Assembly (NCBI GenBank): GCA_025462945.1
Contig: JAOAPO010000293.1
Location: 1 to 33,043, forward strand
DNA from: Bryobacterales bacterium
GTDB lineage: Bacteria; Acidobacteriota; Terriglobia; Bryobacterales; Bryobacteraceae
DNA: 33,043 nt
Reading direction: 5' to 3'
Both the position numbers and the translations under genes were made by a program. Shown one piece after another: positions 8,594 through 18,363 of this stretch. Each line of letters starts with the position of its first letter. Positions within the stretch are counted from its first letter, which is position 1. The notes beneath the pieces were generated by a model. That model searched no databases. It saw nothing but the letters and a program-made list of their open reading frames with translations, and had not been told where the DNA came from.

Positions 8594-9355
8594 GTGATCC
8601 GCACTCTTTCGACACTCACCCTTTTCGCCGCCGGAGTGGCTGGCGTCCTCTCTGCCCAGAAGCCTGTTTTCACCGAGAACTTCGAATCCGGAAAGATCGA
8701 CGCAGCTGTCTGGGACACGCGCGTGGCCGGCACCGCAACCATTGCTGTGGAACCGGTGGAGGGAGGGCGCGGTAAGTATGCGCTGCATGTGCATTATCCC
8801 GACATGGCAGCGGCAAGTTACGCTTTTGTGGTTGCGACGCACCTGCCGGAGACGGTTCGGACGCACTTCTTTGGCCGGGCTTACATGAAGGTTTCGCAGA
8901 GTCTGGGGAATACCCATAACCCGTTGATCTTCGCGGGCGAACCGGGCTGGCAGTTGTCGAAGTTCCATGAGATCGGTACGTCGCGAGGCTTCTGGATGCC
9001 TTCGTACCAGGAGAACAAGTCGCTGCGCGGACAGGGGCGTGGCGAGATCACGTTTCGCAGCGAAACCATGCCGATCTATGACAAGTGGTTCCTGGTGGAA
9101 TGGGAATTCAACGACGATCCGTCTGCCATCACCATGTGGATCGATGGCGAGAAAATGCAGGTCCCGGTGAACGGCGAAAAGGTCGACACGGTGAAGTTCG
9201 AATGGCCCAAAGGCAGCGGCACCGTCAAAAACCTTGTCGGTGGCTATCAGGAGTTCGGCTTCGGCGCACGTGTTTGGGGCGCTCCGCCGACCGGGTTCGA
9301 TATCTGGTATGACGATATCGCCATCGGTACGTCCCGCCTCGGCCCGGCAAAGTAG
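8594..9355 (+). CDS. Secreted protein resembling Cip1-like / polysaccharide-lyase-type beta-jelly-roll proteins
   Basis: GTG start gives a signal peptide MIRTLSTLTLFAAGVAGVLSAQKP. Mature part: FTENFESGKIDAAVWDTR...YALHVHYPD...FFGRAYMKVSQSLGNTHNPLIFA...YDKWFLVEWEFNDDPSAITMWIDGEKM. Confidence 0.62.
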   Translation: MIRTLSTLTLFAAGVAGVLSAQKPVFTENFESGKIDAAVWDTRVAGTATIAVEPVEGGRGKYALHVHYPDMAAASYAFVVATHLPETVRTHFFGRAYMKVSQSLGNTHNPLIFAGEPGWQLSKFHEIGTSRGFWMPSYQENKSLRGQGRGEITFRSETMPIYDKWFLVEWEFNDDPSAITMWIDGEKMQVPVNGEKVDTVKFEWPKGSGTVKNLVGGYQEFGFGARVWGAPPTGFDIWYDDIAIGTSRLGPAK

Positions 9356-9365
9356 CCTGTTTCGA

Positions 9366-10781
9366 CTACGCCAGTAGGTCTTTGACGACTGTGCCGGCTA
9401 CGTCCGTCAGCCGGAAATCGCGTCCCTGATAGCGGTAAGTCAGCTTGGTGTGATCGACGCCGAGGCAGTGGAGCATGGTTGCATTCAGGTCGTGGACGTG
9501 GACAGCGTTCTCGGTGATGTTGTAGCTGTAGTCATCGGTTTCGCCATACGACATGCCTGGTTTGATACCGCCGCCAGCCATCCACACGGTAAAGCAGCGA
9601 GGGTGGTGGTCGCGCCCGTAGTTCTCGGGTGACAGATTGCCCTGGCAGTAGACGGTTCGGCCGAATTCGCCTCCCCAGATCACCAGCGTTTCGTCCAGCA
9701 TGCCGCGCTGTTTAAGGTCCTGAATCAGGGCCGCGGAAGCCTGGTCGGTGTCCATGCACTGAGGAGGCAACTGGCGCGGCACACCCTCGTGGTGGTCCCA
9801 GCCCATGTGATAGAGCTGGATGAACCGAACGCCACGCTCCGCCAGCCTTCGTGCGAGGACGCAGTTGGCGGCATAAGTTCCGGGGTTGCGGGCGTCGGGT
9901 CCGTACATCTCGAAGATGGAGGCGGGTTCTTTCGAAAGGTCGGTCAATTCCGGAACTGAGGTCTGCATCCGGTACGCCATTTCGTATTGGCGGATGCGAG
10001 TGACAATCTCAGGGTCTCCAAACTCCTTCAGGTTGATCTCGTTCATCTGGCGGATGTCGTCAAGCATGGAACGGCGCGTGGCGCTGTTCAGGCCGGGCGG
10101 ATTCGACAGATACAGCACGGGATCGCCGTCTGAGCGGAACTTCACTCCCTGGTAAGCGGTTGGCAGGAAGCCGCTGCCCCACAATCGGTCGTAGAGAGGC
10201 TGGTCTACTTTACGCCCGGTCCCGCGGGAGATCATCACGACGAATGCGGGCAGATCGTCGGTCTCGCAGCCGAGCCCGTAGCTCACCCAGGAGCCGAAAC
10301 AGGGGCGTCCAGCGATCTGGCTGCCGGTTTGAATGAAGGTGATGGCCGGGTCGTGGTTGATGGCTTCGGTGAAGGCACTCTTCACCACACAGATGTCGTC
10401 CACGATCTTTGCCGTATGCGGGAGGAGCTCGCTGAGCCAGGTGCCAGCCTTGCCGTGCTGGGCGAAGTTGTAGACCGACGGCGCGACCGGGAACTTTTTC
10501 TGCGCGGAAGTCATGCCGGTCAGACGCTGTCCTTTCCGAATGGAGTCGGGCAACTCCTCGGCGAAACGCTGCCGAAGGCCGGGCTTGTAGTCGAAAAGGT
10601 CCATCTGCGACGGTGCGCCGGACTGGTGCAGGTAAATGACGCGCTTCGCTTTCGCCGCGAAGTGGGGCAGGCCCGGCAACCCTTTCGCGCCGAAGGCCGA
10701 CGGAGCCATGAGCGAACTGAGGGCGACGGTCCCGATCCCGGTTGCCGTCCGTCCGAAAAACTGCCGGCGTGTCTCCATCAT
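9366..10781 (-). CDS. DUF1501 domain-containing protein (Tat-exported)
   Basis: [23 protein letters not shown] leader; [72 protein letters not shown]...[21 protein letters not shown]. Confidence 0.93.
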   Translation of the reverse strand: MMETRRQFFGRTATGIGTVALSSLMAPSAFGAKGLPGLPHFAAKAKRVIYLHQSGAPSQMDLFDYKPGLRQRFAEELPDSIRKGQRLTGMTSAQKKFPVAPSVYNFAQHGKAGTWLSELLPHTAKIVDDICVVKSAFTEAINHDPAITFIQTGSQIAGRPCFGSWVSYGLGCETDDLPAFVVMISRGTGRKVDQPLYDRLWGSGFLPTAYQGVKFRSDGDPVLYLSNPPGLNSATRRSMLDDIRQMNEINLKEFGDPEIVTRIRQYEMAYRMQTSVPELTDLSKEPASIFEMYGPDARNPGTYAANCVLARRLAERGVRFIQLYHMGWDHHEGVPRQLPPQCMDTDQASAALIQDLKQRGMLDETLVIWGGEFGRTVYCQGNLSPENYGRDHHPRCFTVWMAGGGIKPGMSYGETDDYSYNITENAVHVHDLNATMLHCLGVDHTKLTYRYQGRDFRLTDVAGTVVKDLLA

Positions 10782-13687
10782 TGGCGGGTAATCACCTCAT
10801 CCAGATTGAAGATAACGCTGGCGACAGTCGTGTACGCCGCCAATTCAGCGGTGTCGAGTCCGGGCGCGCGGGGCGCTTCGCCCGCGGTCAGGAGCTTCTC
10901 AGCACTGGCGGGGTCGGAGCGGTACTGCTGCAGGCGACGTTCGAGACCTTGCTTGAGGACCCGCACCTCGGCATCGGTCGCAGCGCGGGATGTCGCCAGC
11001 CGCAGAGCCCAGGCGAGTCGGGTCTGCGGAGTGGCTCCGCCTTCCAGCATCATGCGTTCGGCCAGTTTGCGTGACGCCTCGATATACATCTCGTCGTTGA
11101 GAAGTGCGAGAGCCTGCAGGGGTGTGGAACTGGCGGCGCGCTTCACGACGCAGAACTCTCGAGTGGGCGCATCGAACACCATCATCGACGGTGGAGGCAC
11201 GGTTCGTTTCCAGTATGAGTACAAGCTGCGCCGCCACAGATCGTCGCCTTTGGAGCGTTCGTAGAGCTTGCGACCGGGGAATGCGGAGAGTTGCTCCCAA
11301 AGCCCTTCCGGCTGGTATGGCTTCACGGGAACACCGCCCATCTTTGGATTCAGCAAGCCTGCTACAGAGAGAGCCTGATCGCGGATCATCTCAGCCGTCA
11401 ACCTGGTACGTGGCCCGCGCGCGAGCAGCCGGTTTTCGGGGTCACGCTCACGAAGCTCGGGTGAGGCCGCGGATGCCTGTCGGTAGGTGGCCGACATGAC
11501 GATCAGCTTCTGCATGCCCTTCACATCCCAGCCAGTGCGGATGAATTCGGTCGCGAGCCAGTCGAGCAGCTCCGGGTGGCTCGGCGCTTCACCCTGGGCG
11601 CCGAAGTCCTCGGCTGTCTTGACGAGTCCGGTCCCGAAATACATTTGCCAGTAGCGATTGACGGCAACTCTGGCGGGGAGCGGATTGGCCGGGTCTGTCA
11701 CCCACTTGGCCAGCGTCAGGCGATTGCGGGGTGCGTCGGGCGGGAGAGGTGGCAGGAAGGCGGGCACTGACGGCGTCACCTTGTCAGTGGGTTTGTCGTA
11801 GGCTCCGCGGGCCAGAACAAAGGTGTCGCGCGGTGTGGCCATTTCCGACATAACCATGGTGGTCGGGATCTTGTTTTCGATTGCTTTACGCTCCGCCTCG
11901 AGCTTGAGCACTACCTCGTTCGCTACTCGCCTTTCACGCGGGTGCGTGGCGAGGTAGGCGGGCGTGATCGTGGATGGCGGAACTTCCGGGTATTCCGAGT
12001 TGGTGACTGACACGCGAAACCGGCCTACAGCGGCACCTTCGTATTCGCTACCGATCTTGAAACTGAACTTGCCCCCGTCGGTGAGACGTGCGGTCTCGAT
12101 GACCGCGAAGTGTGGTTTGTTCATCTCGGGCTGCACACCCCAGCCGCGTCGGAGCTGTTCCGCGGGCCGGACCACCAGATCCAGCTCCGATTCTTCTGAT
12201 TTGAAGTCCGCCGTGATCCTCGTGAGGTCTACTTTCTTGTCGTCCCTGCGAACTTCGAATAACGTCACAACCCCCTTGCCGTCGGTGCCTCGTCCTGAGC
12301 CGCCTCCGGGCAGGGAAGCGTCCGGTATCAGTTCGAGCCGGAATGCCGTGATGTTCTGCAGCGATGTTTCCGCGGTGAACTCGTACATCGACGTTGCGGG
12401 TTTCGGGCCAGTGGCAAGAACGGACCCATCCGGCAAGCGACGGAGTTCAACGCCACCTTCCGCCTTGAGATCGGCGGGCTGCAGAACCTGCCAATCAGGT
12501 GTTGCCCAGGTCAAGGTGCGCGCGGCGAGTTCCTTCTCCACAGCGGCCAGGCGTTCGCGGGCTGAGACGAGTTCTTTGTCCTTCGTCGCCAGCTGAGCTT
12601 CCAGTTCCGGAGCCGGCAGCCGCAGGAAGGGCTTGAAATTGCCGCGTGCATCGCGCGTCCCTCCGTTACCCGCTTCTTCCACGCTGTTGAAAAAGGCGAA
12701 CAGGCTATAGAAGTCCTTGGTCGGAAGAGGATCGTACTTGTGGTCATGGCAGCGTGCGCAGCCCACGGTCAGGCCCAGCCAAACCGTGCCAAACGTGCTC
12801 ACGCGGTCGACCAGATTCTCAGCGTGAAACTCTTCGGCGATGCTGCCGGTTTCCGAGTTGATCCGATGGTTACGCTGAAAGCCAGTCGCGATTTTCTGGT
12901 CAAGAGTCGCGTTGGGCAGCAGGTCGCCGGCAAGCTGCTCGATCGTGAACTGGTCGTACGGCATGTTGCGATTGAACGCATTCACCACCCAGTCGCGCCA
13001 CGGCCACATTTCCTTTTCCGGATCGACCTGATAGCCGTGGGTATCGGCATAGCGGGCGAGATCCAGCCAGTCGACGGCCATGCGTTCCCCGTATTGGGGC
13101 GAGGCGAGCAGGCGATCCACAACTTTCTCGTAAGCGTTGGGCGCGCGGTCCGCGAGGAAGGCATCCAGCTGGGCGAGAGTTGGCGGCAGCCCGGTCAGAT
13201 CGAAGGTGACCCGGCGCAGCAGACGCGCTCGATCTGCCTCTTTGGAAGCCGTGAGGCCTTCCCGTTGCAGGCGTGCCAGGATGAAGCTATCAATTGGATT
13301 GCCTCCGGCCTGGTTGCCTGCGGCTGGGGTTTGCGGCCGAACGGGCGGAGTGAAGCTCCAGTGCGACTGCCACTTAGCGCCCTGGTCGAGCCATGCCCGG
13401 ACGGTCGCAATCTCGGGCGCCGTCAGCGGTTTGCGGTCAGAGTACGGCGGCGGCATACCCCGGGCGGGATTATCCGGCTGGATTCGTCCCAGGATTTTCG
13501 CCGAAGCACGGGCGGCACCCTCTTCGGTATCGAGGCGCATCCCGGCTTTTCGATTTGCTTCGTCCGGTCCATGACACGAGAAGCAGCGATCCGAGAGGAT
13601 CGGGCGGATGTCGCGGGCGAAGTCCACGGCATAGAGCTGCACTGCCACGAACAACGCTAGAATCAGCCGGGCCACGTGAACAATCAT
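10778..13687 (-). CDS. Planctomycete-type cytochrome c / DUF1549 / DUF1553 domain protein
   Basis: CFSCHGPDE haem motif near the N-terminus; [97 protein letters not shown]. 4-bp overlap with the DUF1501 gene. Confidence 0.94.
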   Translation of the reverse strand: MIVHVARLILALFVAVQLYAVDFARDIRPILSDRCFSCHGPDEANRKAGMRLDTEEGAARASAKILGRIQPDNPARGMPPPYSDRKPLTAPEIATVRAWLDQGAKWQSHWSFTPPVRPQTPAAGNQAGGNPIDSFILARLQREGLTASKEADRARLLRRVTFDLTGLPPTLAQLDAFLADRAPNAYEKVVDRLLASPQYGERMAVDWLDLARYADTHGYQVDPEKEMWPWRDWVVNAFNRNMPYDQFTIEQLAGDLLPNATLDQKIATGFQRNHRINSETGSIAEEFHAENLVDRVSTFGTVWLGLTVGCARCHDHKYDPLPTKDFYSLFAFFNSVEEAGNGGTRDARGNFKPFLRLPAPELEAQLATKDKELVSARERLAAVEKELAARTLTWATPDWQVLQPADLKAEGGVELRRLPDGSVLATGPKPATSMYEFTAETSLQNITAFRLELIPDASLPGGGSGRGTDGKGVVTLFEVRRDDKKVDLTRITADFKSEESELDLVVRPAEQLRRGWGVQPEMNKPHFAVIETARLTDGGKFSFKIGSEYEGAAVGRFRVSVTNSEYPEVPPSTITPAYLATHPRERRVANEVVLKLEAERKAIENKIPTTMVMSEMATPRDTFVLARGAYDKPTDKVTPSVPAFLPPLPPDAPRNRLTLAKWVTDPANPLPARVAVNRYWQMYFGTGLVKTAEDFGAQGEAPSHPELLDWLATEFIRTGWDVKGMQKLIVMSATYRQASAASPELRERDPENRLLARGPRTRLTAEMIRDQALSVAGLLNPKMGGVPVKPYQPEGLWEQLSAFPGRKLYERSKGDDLWRRSLYSYWKRTVPPPSMMVFDAPTREFCVVKRAASSTPLQALALLNDEMYIEASRKLAERMMLEGGATPQTRLAWALRLATSRAATDAEVRVLKQGLERRLQQYRSDPASAEKLLTAGEAPRAPGLDTAELAAYTTVASVIFNLDEVITRQ

Positions 13688-13717
13688 ATCCCCGGCAGCG
13701 AATCAGCGGCTGCAGGT

Positions 13718-14830
13718 TTACAGGAAGGTCTTGAAATCCATGATGTCGCCGTCTTGGACGACATAGTCTTTGCCTTCGGTCCGGGTCTTGCCTAACTCGC
13801 GACAGCGGGCGAAGCTTCCGCAAGCCATGAGGTCGTCATAGGCGGTGGTCTCAGCCGAGATGAAGCTCTTTTCGAAATCGGAGTGGATCACACCTGCGGC
13901 GACAGGGGCTTTGTCGCCGGCCCGGATGGTCCAGGCGCGGGTCTCTTTTTCACCAGTGGTCAGGTACGAGCGAAGGCCGAGAAGCTTGTAGGCCGCTTTG
14001 ATGAGGGTGCCGGCACCTGCGTCCGCGCCGTCTTTCACGCCGAGGCCCTCCAGGTACTCCGCGCGCTCTTCCGGAGGCAGGGTCATCAGCTCTGATTCGA
14101 TCTCGGCGGACACTACCACCACGCCGCAGCCCAGGTGTTGCGCGGCGTACTCGCGCACTTTCTGTACCCACGGGTTTTTATCCGGGTTGCCCAAGTCCTC
14201 TTCCGAGACATTGCAGGCGAAAAGAGTCGGTTTGGCCGTCAGGAGGAACAGGCCCTTCATCAGAGCGGCTTCGTCGGGCGCCATTTCGAGGGAGTAGGCG
14301 TGCTTCCCTTCGTTGAGATGCACCTCCAGCCGGTCAATCAGCGCAATCTCAGCCTGCGCCTTCTTGTCGCCACCCTTCGCCACCTTCTGCTGCCGCAAGC
14401 GGCGCTTCTGGACGCTGTCAATGTCGGCGAGGATCAGTTCCGTGTTGACGACTTCGATGTCGCGGATGGGATCGACCGTATCCATGACGTGCTCGATGTC
14501 TGAGTTCTCGAAACACCGGACCACCTGAACAATGGCATCGACTTCGCGAATATGCCCGAGGAACTGATTGCCCAGACCCTCGCCCTGACTGGCACCCTTG
14601 ACCAGACCGGCGATGTCTACGAACTCGAAGACCGACGGGATAATCTTCTGCGTCTTACTGATCTTCGCCAGCACTTCAAGTCGTTCGTCAGGGACGGTCA
14701 CCACTCCCTGATTTGGCTCGATGGTGCAGAACCTGTAATTCGCAGCCAGAGCCTTGCGGCTTTGGGTGAGAGCGTTGAAGAGCGTACTTTTGCCCACATT
14801 GGGCAGACCTACAATTCCGGCACAGAGCAT
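13718..14830 (-). CDS. ychF: Redox-regulated ATPase YchF (Obg-family GTPase-like)
   Basis: CAGIVGLPNVGKSTLFNALT (P-loop), CTIEPNQGVVTVPDERL, EFVDIAGLVKGASQGEGLGNQFLGHIREVDAI, and C-terminal TGS-like IHSDFEKSFISAET...GKDYVVQDGDIMDFKTF. Confidence 0.97.
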   Translation of the reverse strand: MLCAGIVGLPNVGKSTLFNALTQSRKALAANYRFCTIEPNQGVVTVPDERLEVLAKISKTQKIIPSVFEFVDIAGLVKGASQGEGLGNQFLGHIREVDAIVQVVRCFENSDIEHVMDTVDPIRDIEVVNTELILADIDSVQKRRLRQQKVAKGGDKKAQAEIALIDRLEVHLNEGKHAYSLEMAPDEAALMKGLFLLTAKPTLFACNVSEEDLGNPDKNPWVQKVREYAAQHLGCGVVVVSAEIESELMTLPPEERAEYLEGLGVKDGADAGAGTLIKAAYKLLGLRSYLTTGEKETRAWTIRAGDKAPVAAGVIHSDFEKSFISAETTAYDDLMACGSFARCRELGKTRTEGKDYVVQDGDIMDFKTFL

Positions 14831-15005
14831 GTTTTTGTGAGAAGGGTTCGGGCTAAATTTCGAGGGAAAGTGAGAGCAACGACTCTCTCATCTTAGCGAA
14901 ACGGCTTATGCCGCTGGCGCTTCCCGCACTGCTGGCGAAAGCCAATGCGGTTATCGCACGCGGTGACCAACTGCGCTACGGCCCCGCAGGGGATATAAAC
15001 AAAGC

Positions 15006-15155
15006 ATGAGAGAGCCCGAAGAAGTGGAAGCTGAACTGGTTGAAATTTCCGGTATTGCGGAGGACGAGAACAAGATGGAGCGCATCATTGCGTGGTGTGC
15101 CACGCATCCGGACGAGATTCCTCTTGCAATCAAGTTCCTGATGGGAACCCGTTAG
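15006..15155 (+). CDS. Small hypothetical protein, 49 aa
   Basis: ATG..TAG translates to MREPEEVEAELVEISGIAEDENKMERIIAWCATHPDEIPLAIKFLMGTR. Below the ORF-track cut-off. Composition looks protein-like (acidic/amphipathic), but there is no strong SD. Confidence 0.5.
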   Translation: MREPEEVEAELVEISGIAEDENKMERIIAWCATHPDEIPLAIKFLMGTR

Positions 15156-16224
15156 ATCCACTTTTCTCTTCTTCCACCGCGGGACCGCGGGTCGAGTCGA
15201 GTTGTGAGACCGCGGGCAGCTTCACAACGCCGCCGGCGGCGGCTGCATGGTAGATGGCGTCGAGAACTCTGTGGTCCTGCACGCCCTCTGAGCCGGGAGT
15301 TCGCGCCTCCTTGCCGGCGCGGATCCGCTCAGAAAAGTGATCCATTTCGACAGCAAACTGGTTTTTCGGGCTGAATCTCCGCTCTTCCATGGAGTTCGCC
15401 TTCCCTGCTTTGCGACCGATCTGCATCGTCAGGTTGTCATAGCTGAATGCCGGGTCCAGGCCAAACCAGGCATCCGGAGCCATGATACGGAGGTGGCGGT
15501 TCTCGTGGTAGCTGTAGCCTGCGCTTCCTGTCGCGAACACTCCTGAGGGAAAGCGCAGGGTGAACGTACTGACGTCTTCTATCTCGCGAAAGCGGGGGTC
15601 GTTCTTCGGCTGCGTCATCTGCCCTGTGACTTCGATTGGTTCCTCGCCTGTGAGATATCGGAACGCATTGACGAAGTAGATCCCGACGTCCGGCAGTGAC
15701 CCGCCGCCCGCCAGAGCTTTGATCTGCCGCCACTGCCCGCTTGGCGCATCATTCTGACCGTTCACGGCGTTGATGAACCGCACCTCGCCGAACTGCTTCT
15801 CGCGCACCATCCGGATGGCTTCGATGTGGGCCGAGTTGTACAGCATGCGGTACGCGATCATCAGCTTTTTACCCGCACGCTGGCACTCGCTCACCATGGT
15901 TTCGGCGTCCTTGACCGAAGTGGCCATGGGCTTCTCGCAGAGTACATGCTTACCCGCTTTCGCTGCCCGCACCGTGTACTCGGCATGCAGGGAATTCGGG
16001 AGGACGATGTAGACGAAGTCCACCTCAGGGTTATCTTTCAGCTGGTCATAGTTCTTGTAGTCGTAGATGTTTTTTTCAGGGACGCCGTACTGCGAGGCAA
16101 TGGCCTGCCCTTTCTCACGCTCGCCGCTCACGAGGGCCGTCACCTTTACGTGTTTTGCCTCGCCGAAGCCGGGCAGGATCTGCGTCAACGAGAGATTCCC
16201 AAGTCCGACTACCGCCACGCCCAT
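15130..16224 (-). CDS. Gfo/Idh/MocA family oxidoreductase
   Basis: GVAVVGLGNLSLTQILPGFGEAKHVKVTALVSG, VDFVYIVLPNSLHAEYTVRAAKAGKHVLCEKPMATS, AYRMLYN, GGGSLPDVGIYFVNAFRYLTGEEP. N-terminus is probably incomplete; see 16225..16425. Confidence 0.9.
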   Translation of the reverse strand: MGVAVVGLGNLSLTQILPGFGEAKHVKVTALVSGEREKGQAIASQYGVPEKNIYDYKNYDQLKDNPEVDFVYIVLPNSLHAEYTVRAAKAGKHVLCEKPMATSVKDAETMVSECQRAGKKLMIAYRMLYNSAHIEAIRMVREKQFGEVRFINAVNGQNDAPSGQWRQIKALAGGGSLPDVGIYFVNAFRYLTGEEPIEVTGQMTQPKNDPRFREIEDVSTFTLRFPSGVFATGSAGYSYHENRHLRIMAPDAWFGLDPAFSYDNLTMQIGRKAGKANSMEERRFSPKNQFAVEMDHFSERIRAGKEARTPGSEGVQDHRVLDAIYHAAAAGGVVKLPAVSQLDSTRGPAVEEEKSGSNGFPSGT

Positions 16225-16425
16225 GCGTTTTGCGGAGGGCTCAGGATTGGGGGGCGTGCCTTCGCTTTCGGTGGCATTGTGCAGAGGGCAGGTTCACCTT
16301 CCCCTGCGAGACGGTTCCGCGCAGACCGGGAGGTTGCTGCCTCCACCGGTCTGTGCCTGTAACAACGCGGCGCCGGCCGGTCCTGCGCTACCCGCGACAA
16401 CACTTCTTCTTGTGAAGAGTTCCAT
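16225..16425 (-). pseudogene. Severed Tat leader/linker of the Gfo/Idh/MocA gene
   Basis: ATG at 16425 gives MELFTRRSVVAGSAGPAGAALLQAQTGGGSNLPVCAEPSRRGR then TGA (16296..16294). It is in the same frame as the oxidoreductase. After the TGA the frame is open (TCPLHNATESEGTPPNPEPSAKR) into MGVAVVGLG. Confidence 0.6.
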
Positions 16426-16568
16426 GCGTCTGAGGCAGCACGCCGCAAACCACTTTTGTGGTCATGCGGGCCGGGAGTGTAGCCCGGCATTAGGTGTCCT
16501 GTACTCTGTCGCACGGCCCCCACTCGGGTCTTCTTGGAGTTCGCTGGCCGTGCCCCTACATTGGTGAG

Positions 16569-17048
16569 ATGGCCATCCTTGGACCGTATTCCACTGCAGT
16601 GAATTTCGCGATCGCGCTTGCCGGTACCCCCGACACTCGCCCGGGTACCTGGGGAAATGCAGGCTTCGCTCAGAACTTAACGAAGTTCACGCCGCCAGCC
16701 GGTCGCCGCGTGCGCATCCTGCGCGTGTACGGAGACTTCATCGCGTTTTGCAAATCTGGGACTCCTGCTGTGGGTACAACCTGCGAAGTGGGCTGGGGTT
16801 TGAAGACTACGGCACCTGACGGCAGCGTCCGGCTGTCGAACGGCTACGACAATTCGTTCATCTGGCTGCAGAACATCATTACGGCTAGCCGGACGTCATG
16901 CCGTGCTGAGTTCGATCATGAAGTCAGCACAGGCGGTTTGCTGCAACCCGACCACACGATGATCTCGCAAGCGTTTGTCGCCCTGAACACGACAGGTCTA
17001 ACGATCCACATGGAACCCACGTTCACCTGCGTGTACCAGTTCGAGTGA
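16569..17048 (+). CDS. Hypothetical protein, ~159 aa, predicted beta-rich, no recognised family
   Basis: MAILGPYSTAVNFAIALAGTPDTRPGTWGNAGFAQNLTKFTPPAGRRVRILRVYGDFIAFCKSG...; ends TGA 17046-17048, 11 bp before a convergent gene. No signal peptide. Confidence 0.6.
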   Translation: MAILGPYSTAVNFAIALAGTPDTRPGTWGNAGFAQNLTKFTPPAGRRVRILRVYGDFIAFCKSGTPAVGTTCEVGWGLKTTAPDGSVRLSNGYDNSFIWLQNIITASRTSCRAEFDHEVSTGGLLQPDHTMISQAFVALNTTGLTIHMEPTFTCVYQFE

Positions 17049-17059
17049 TTCGCGGGCGA

Positions 17060-17881
17060 TTACTGAAAACAGGCCGACAAAGACTTCCTTGCGGAATTAT
17101 TCAGTTGGTCAAAAGGGAACTCGATCGTTTCACCGGGGAACAGCTCTGAAATCCGCAGCGACTGTGTGGGCAGTTTGGCCGTTCGCCGGGACTGGAAGAG
17201 GCGAATCGCAGCGGGTCCGGCCTCGACCTTGCTGCCATTGCCCATGGTTTCCGAGCCTTCGGCCTTGTGAGTCCCGGTGATCTCTCCGTCGATCAGCGTC
17301 GTGAACGTGCCGCGCTTTGGTACGGGCGACCATGCGAGTTGGACCTCTCCCTGTTGAGTTGCGGCATCACAGGTCACGATCAGGCGGTAAGACGATCCTT
17401 GCCCGGCGTCGTTGGGCCGGGGCAGTTCTCGAAAGATGCTTGCGATGACTACGGGGCCGTTCTCGATGTACCACTGGTCGGCGTTCCTGGCCCGGGAGGC
17501 AAGGGCGTCGATGAATGCATAGATGGTCGGCTTGTCAGGCGTGCCGAGTCCAGCCGCCCCCATGGCGCCGCCTTTCATGCGCTCGCCAATATACACCGCA
17601 GCGCTCGGATCTTTGCCGGCGATCTGCGCCGTGTGCAGGAGGGCGCCGCCGGTAAGCTTACTTGTGAGCATTGCCGCCAGGCTGGGAGCGGATGTTGCCA
17701 CGTCGAAATGCTGCAGCGTCAGGCCGCCGTTCTTTGCGGTATCTGTATGGCAGACCGCGCAGTACATCTGCACAAGAGCATTCACCTGGCCAGCGGGCAT
17801 GGGTTCGGTTGCCAGAGCGGGAACTGCCCCGAGTGAACCGATGACTACCACGACCGACATTGCCGCGCGAAGACTTTGCAT
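17060..17881 (-). CDS. Exported cytochrome c-like protein (single CxxCH, MYCAVCHTD)
   Basis: Start reassigned from 17902 to the ATG at 17881 (MQSLRAAMSVVVVIGSLGAVPALATEP), which has AGGAAGG 5 nt upstream. The 17902 start directly abuts a hairpin and lacks an SD. VQMYCAVCHTDTAKNGGLTLQHFD. Confidence 0.8.
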   Translation of the reverse strand: MQSLRAAMSVVVVIGSLGAVPALATEPMPAGQVNALVQMYCAVCHTDTAKNGGLTLQHFDVATSAPSLAAMLTSKLTGGALLHTAQIAGKDPSAAVYIGERMKGGAMGAAGLGTPDKPTIYAFIDALASRARNADQWYIENGPVVIASIFRELPRPNDAGQGSSYRLIVTCDAATQQGEVQLAWSPVPKRGTFTTLIDGEITGTHKAEGSETMGNGSKVEAGPAAIRLFQSRRTAKLPTQSLRISELFPGETIEFPFDQLNNSARKSLSACFQ

Positions 17882-17908
17882 GACGACCTTCCTGATGTTC
17901 ATGGCGCG

Positions 17909-17940
17909 AAAAGAGCCAGGGAACTATCCCTGGCTCTTTT
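17909..17940. terminator. Perfect 14-bp inverted repeat with 4-nt loop and flanking A/T tracts; candidate bidirectional intrinsic terminator
   Basis: AAAAGAGCCAGGGA-ACTA-TCCCTGGCTCTTTT read directly from the sequence. Lies just downstream of the 17959..18288 cytochrome stop. Confidence 0.82.
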
Positions 17941-17958
17941 GACTGTTGAACGTGGTGC

Positions 17959-18288
17959 TTAGAGCGTGTGCAGGTAGGCGAGCAGGTTCGCCTTCTCGTC
18001 GGCGCTGAGCATCTCTTTGTAAGCCGGCATGCCATTGCCGCCTTCTTCGATCTTGCCCATCACGTTGGCATCGGTCGGTGCCTTACCGGTGGAATCCATC
18101 TTGGCTTTCTTGAACATGCCTTTCAGGCCCGGGCCCATCTTTTTCTCTGCTGAGTCGGCGTTGTGGCAAACCGAGCACTGCTCGAAAACTTCCTTGCCTT
18201 TGGCGGCATCGCCCTTGCTCTGGGCGTACGCCTGGACAGAGCCGGCGACTAGTGCGATGGCAACAGCTAAATATTGAGATTTCTTCAT
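17959..18288 (-). CDS. Small periplasmic class I cytochrome c
   Basis: MKKSQYLAVAIALVAGSVQAYAQ signal peptide; GKEVFEQCSVCHNADSAEKKMGPGLKGMF; GNGMPAYKEMLSADEKANLLAYLHTL. GGAGAGG SD upstream. Confidence 0.95.
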   Translation of the reverse strand: MKKSQYLAVAIALVAGSVQAYAQSKGDAAKGKEVFEQCSVCHNADSAEKKMGPGLKGMFKKAKMDSTGKAPTDANVMGKIEEGGNGMPAYKEMLSADEKANLLAYLHTL

Positions 18289-18363
18289 GATAGGTGTCCT
18301 CTCCCAGGATTCAGTCTACAAGAGAATAGACGCTGAGTCGAGACGCCGATAGTACAGACGCGG

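Noticed and set aside
12740-13660. 306-aa plus-strand ORF (and 10329..11264)
   Set aside because: Antisense to the DUF1549/DUF1553 and DUF1501 genes; no domain-like sequence.
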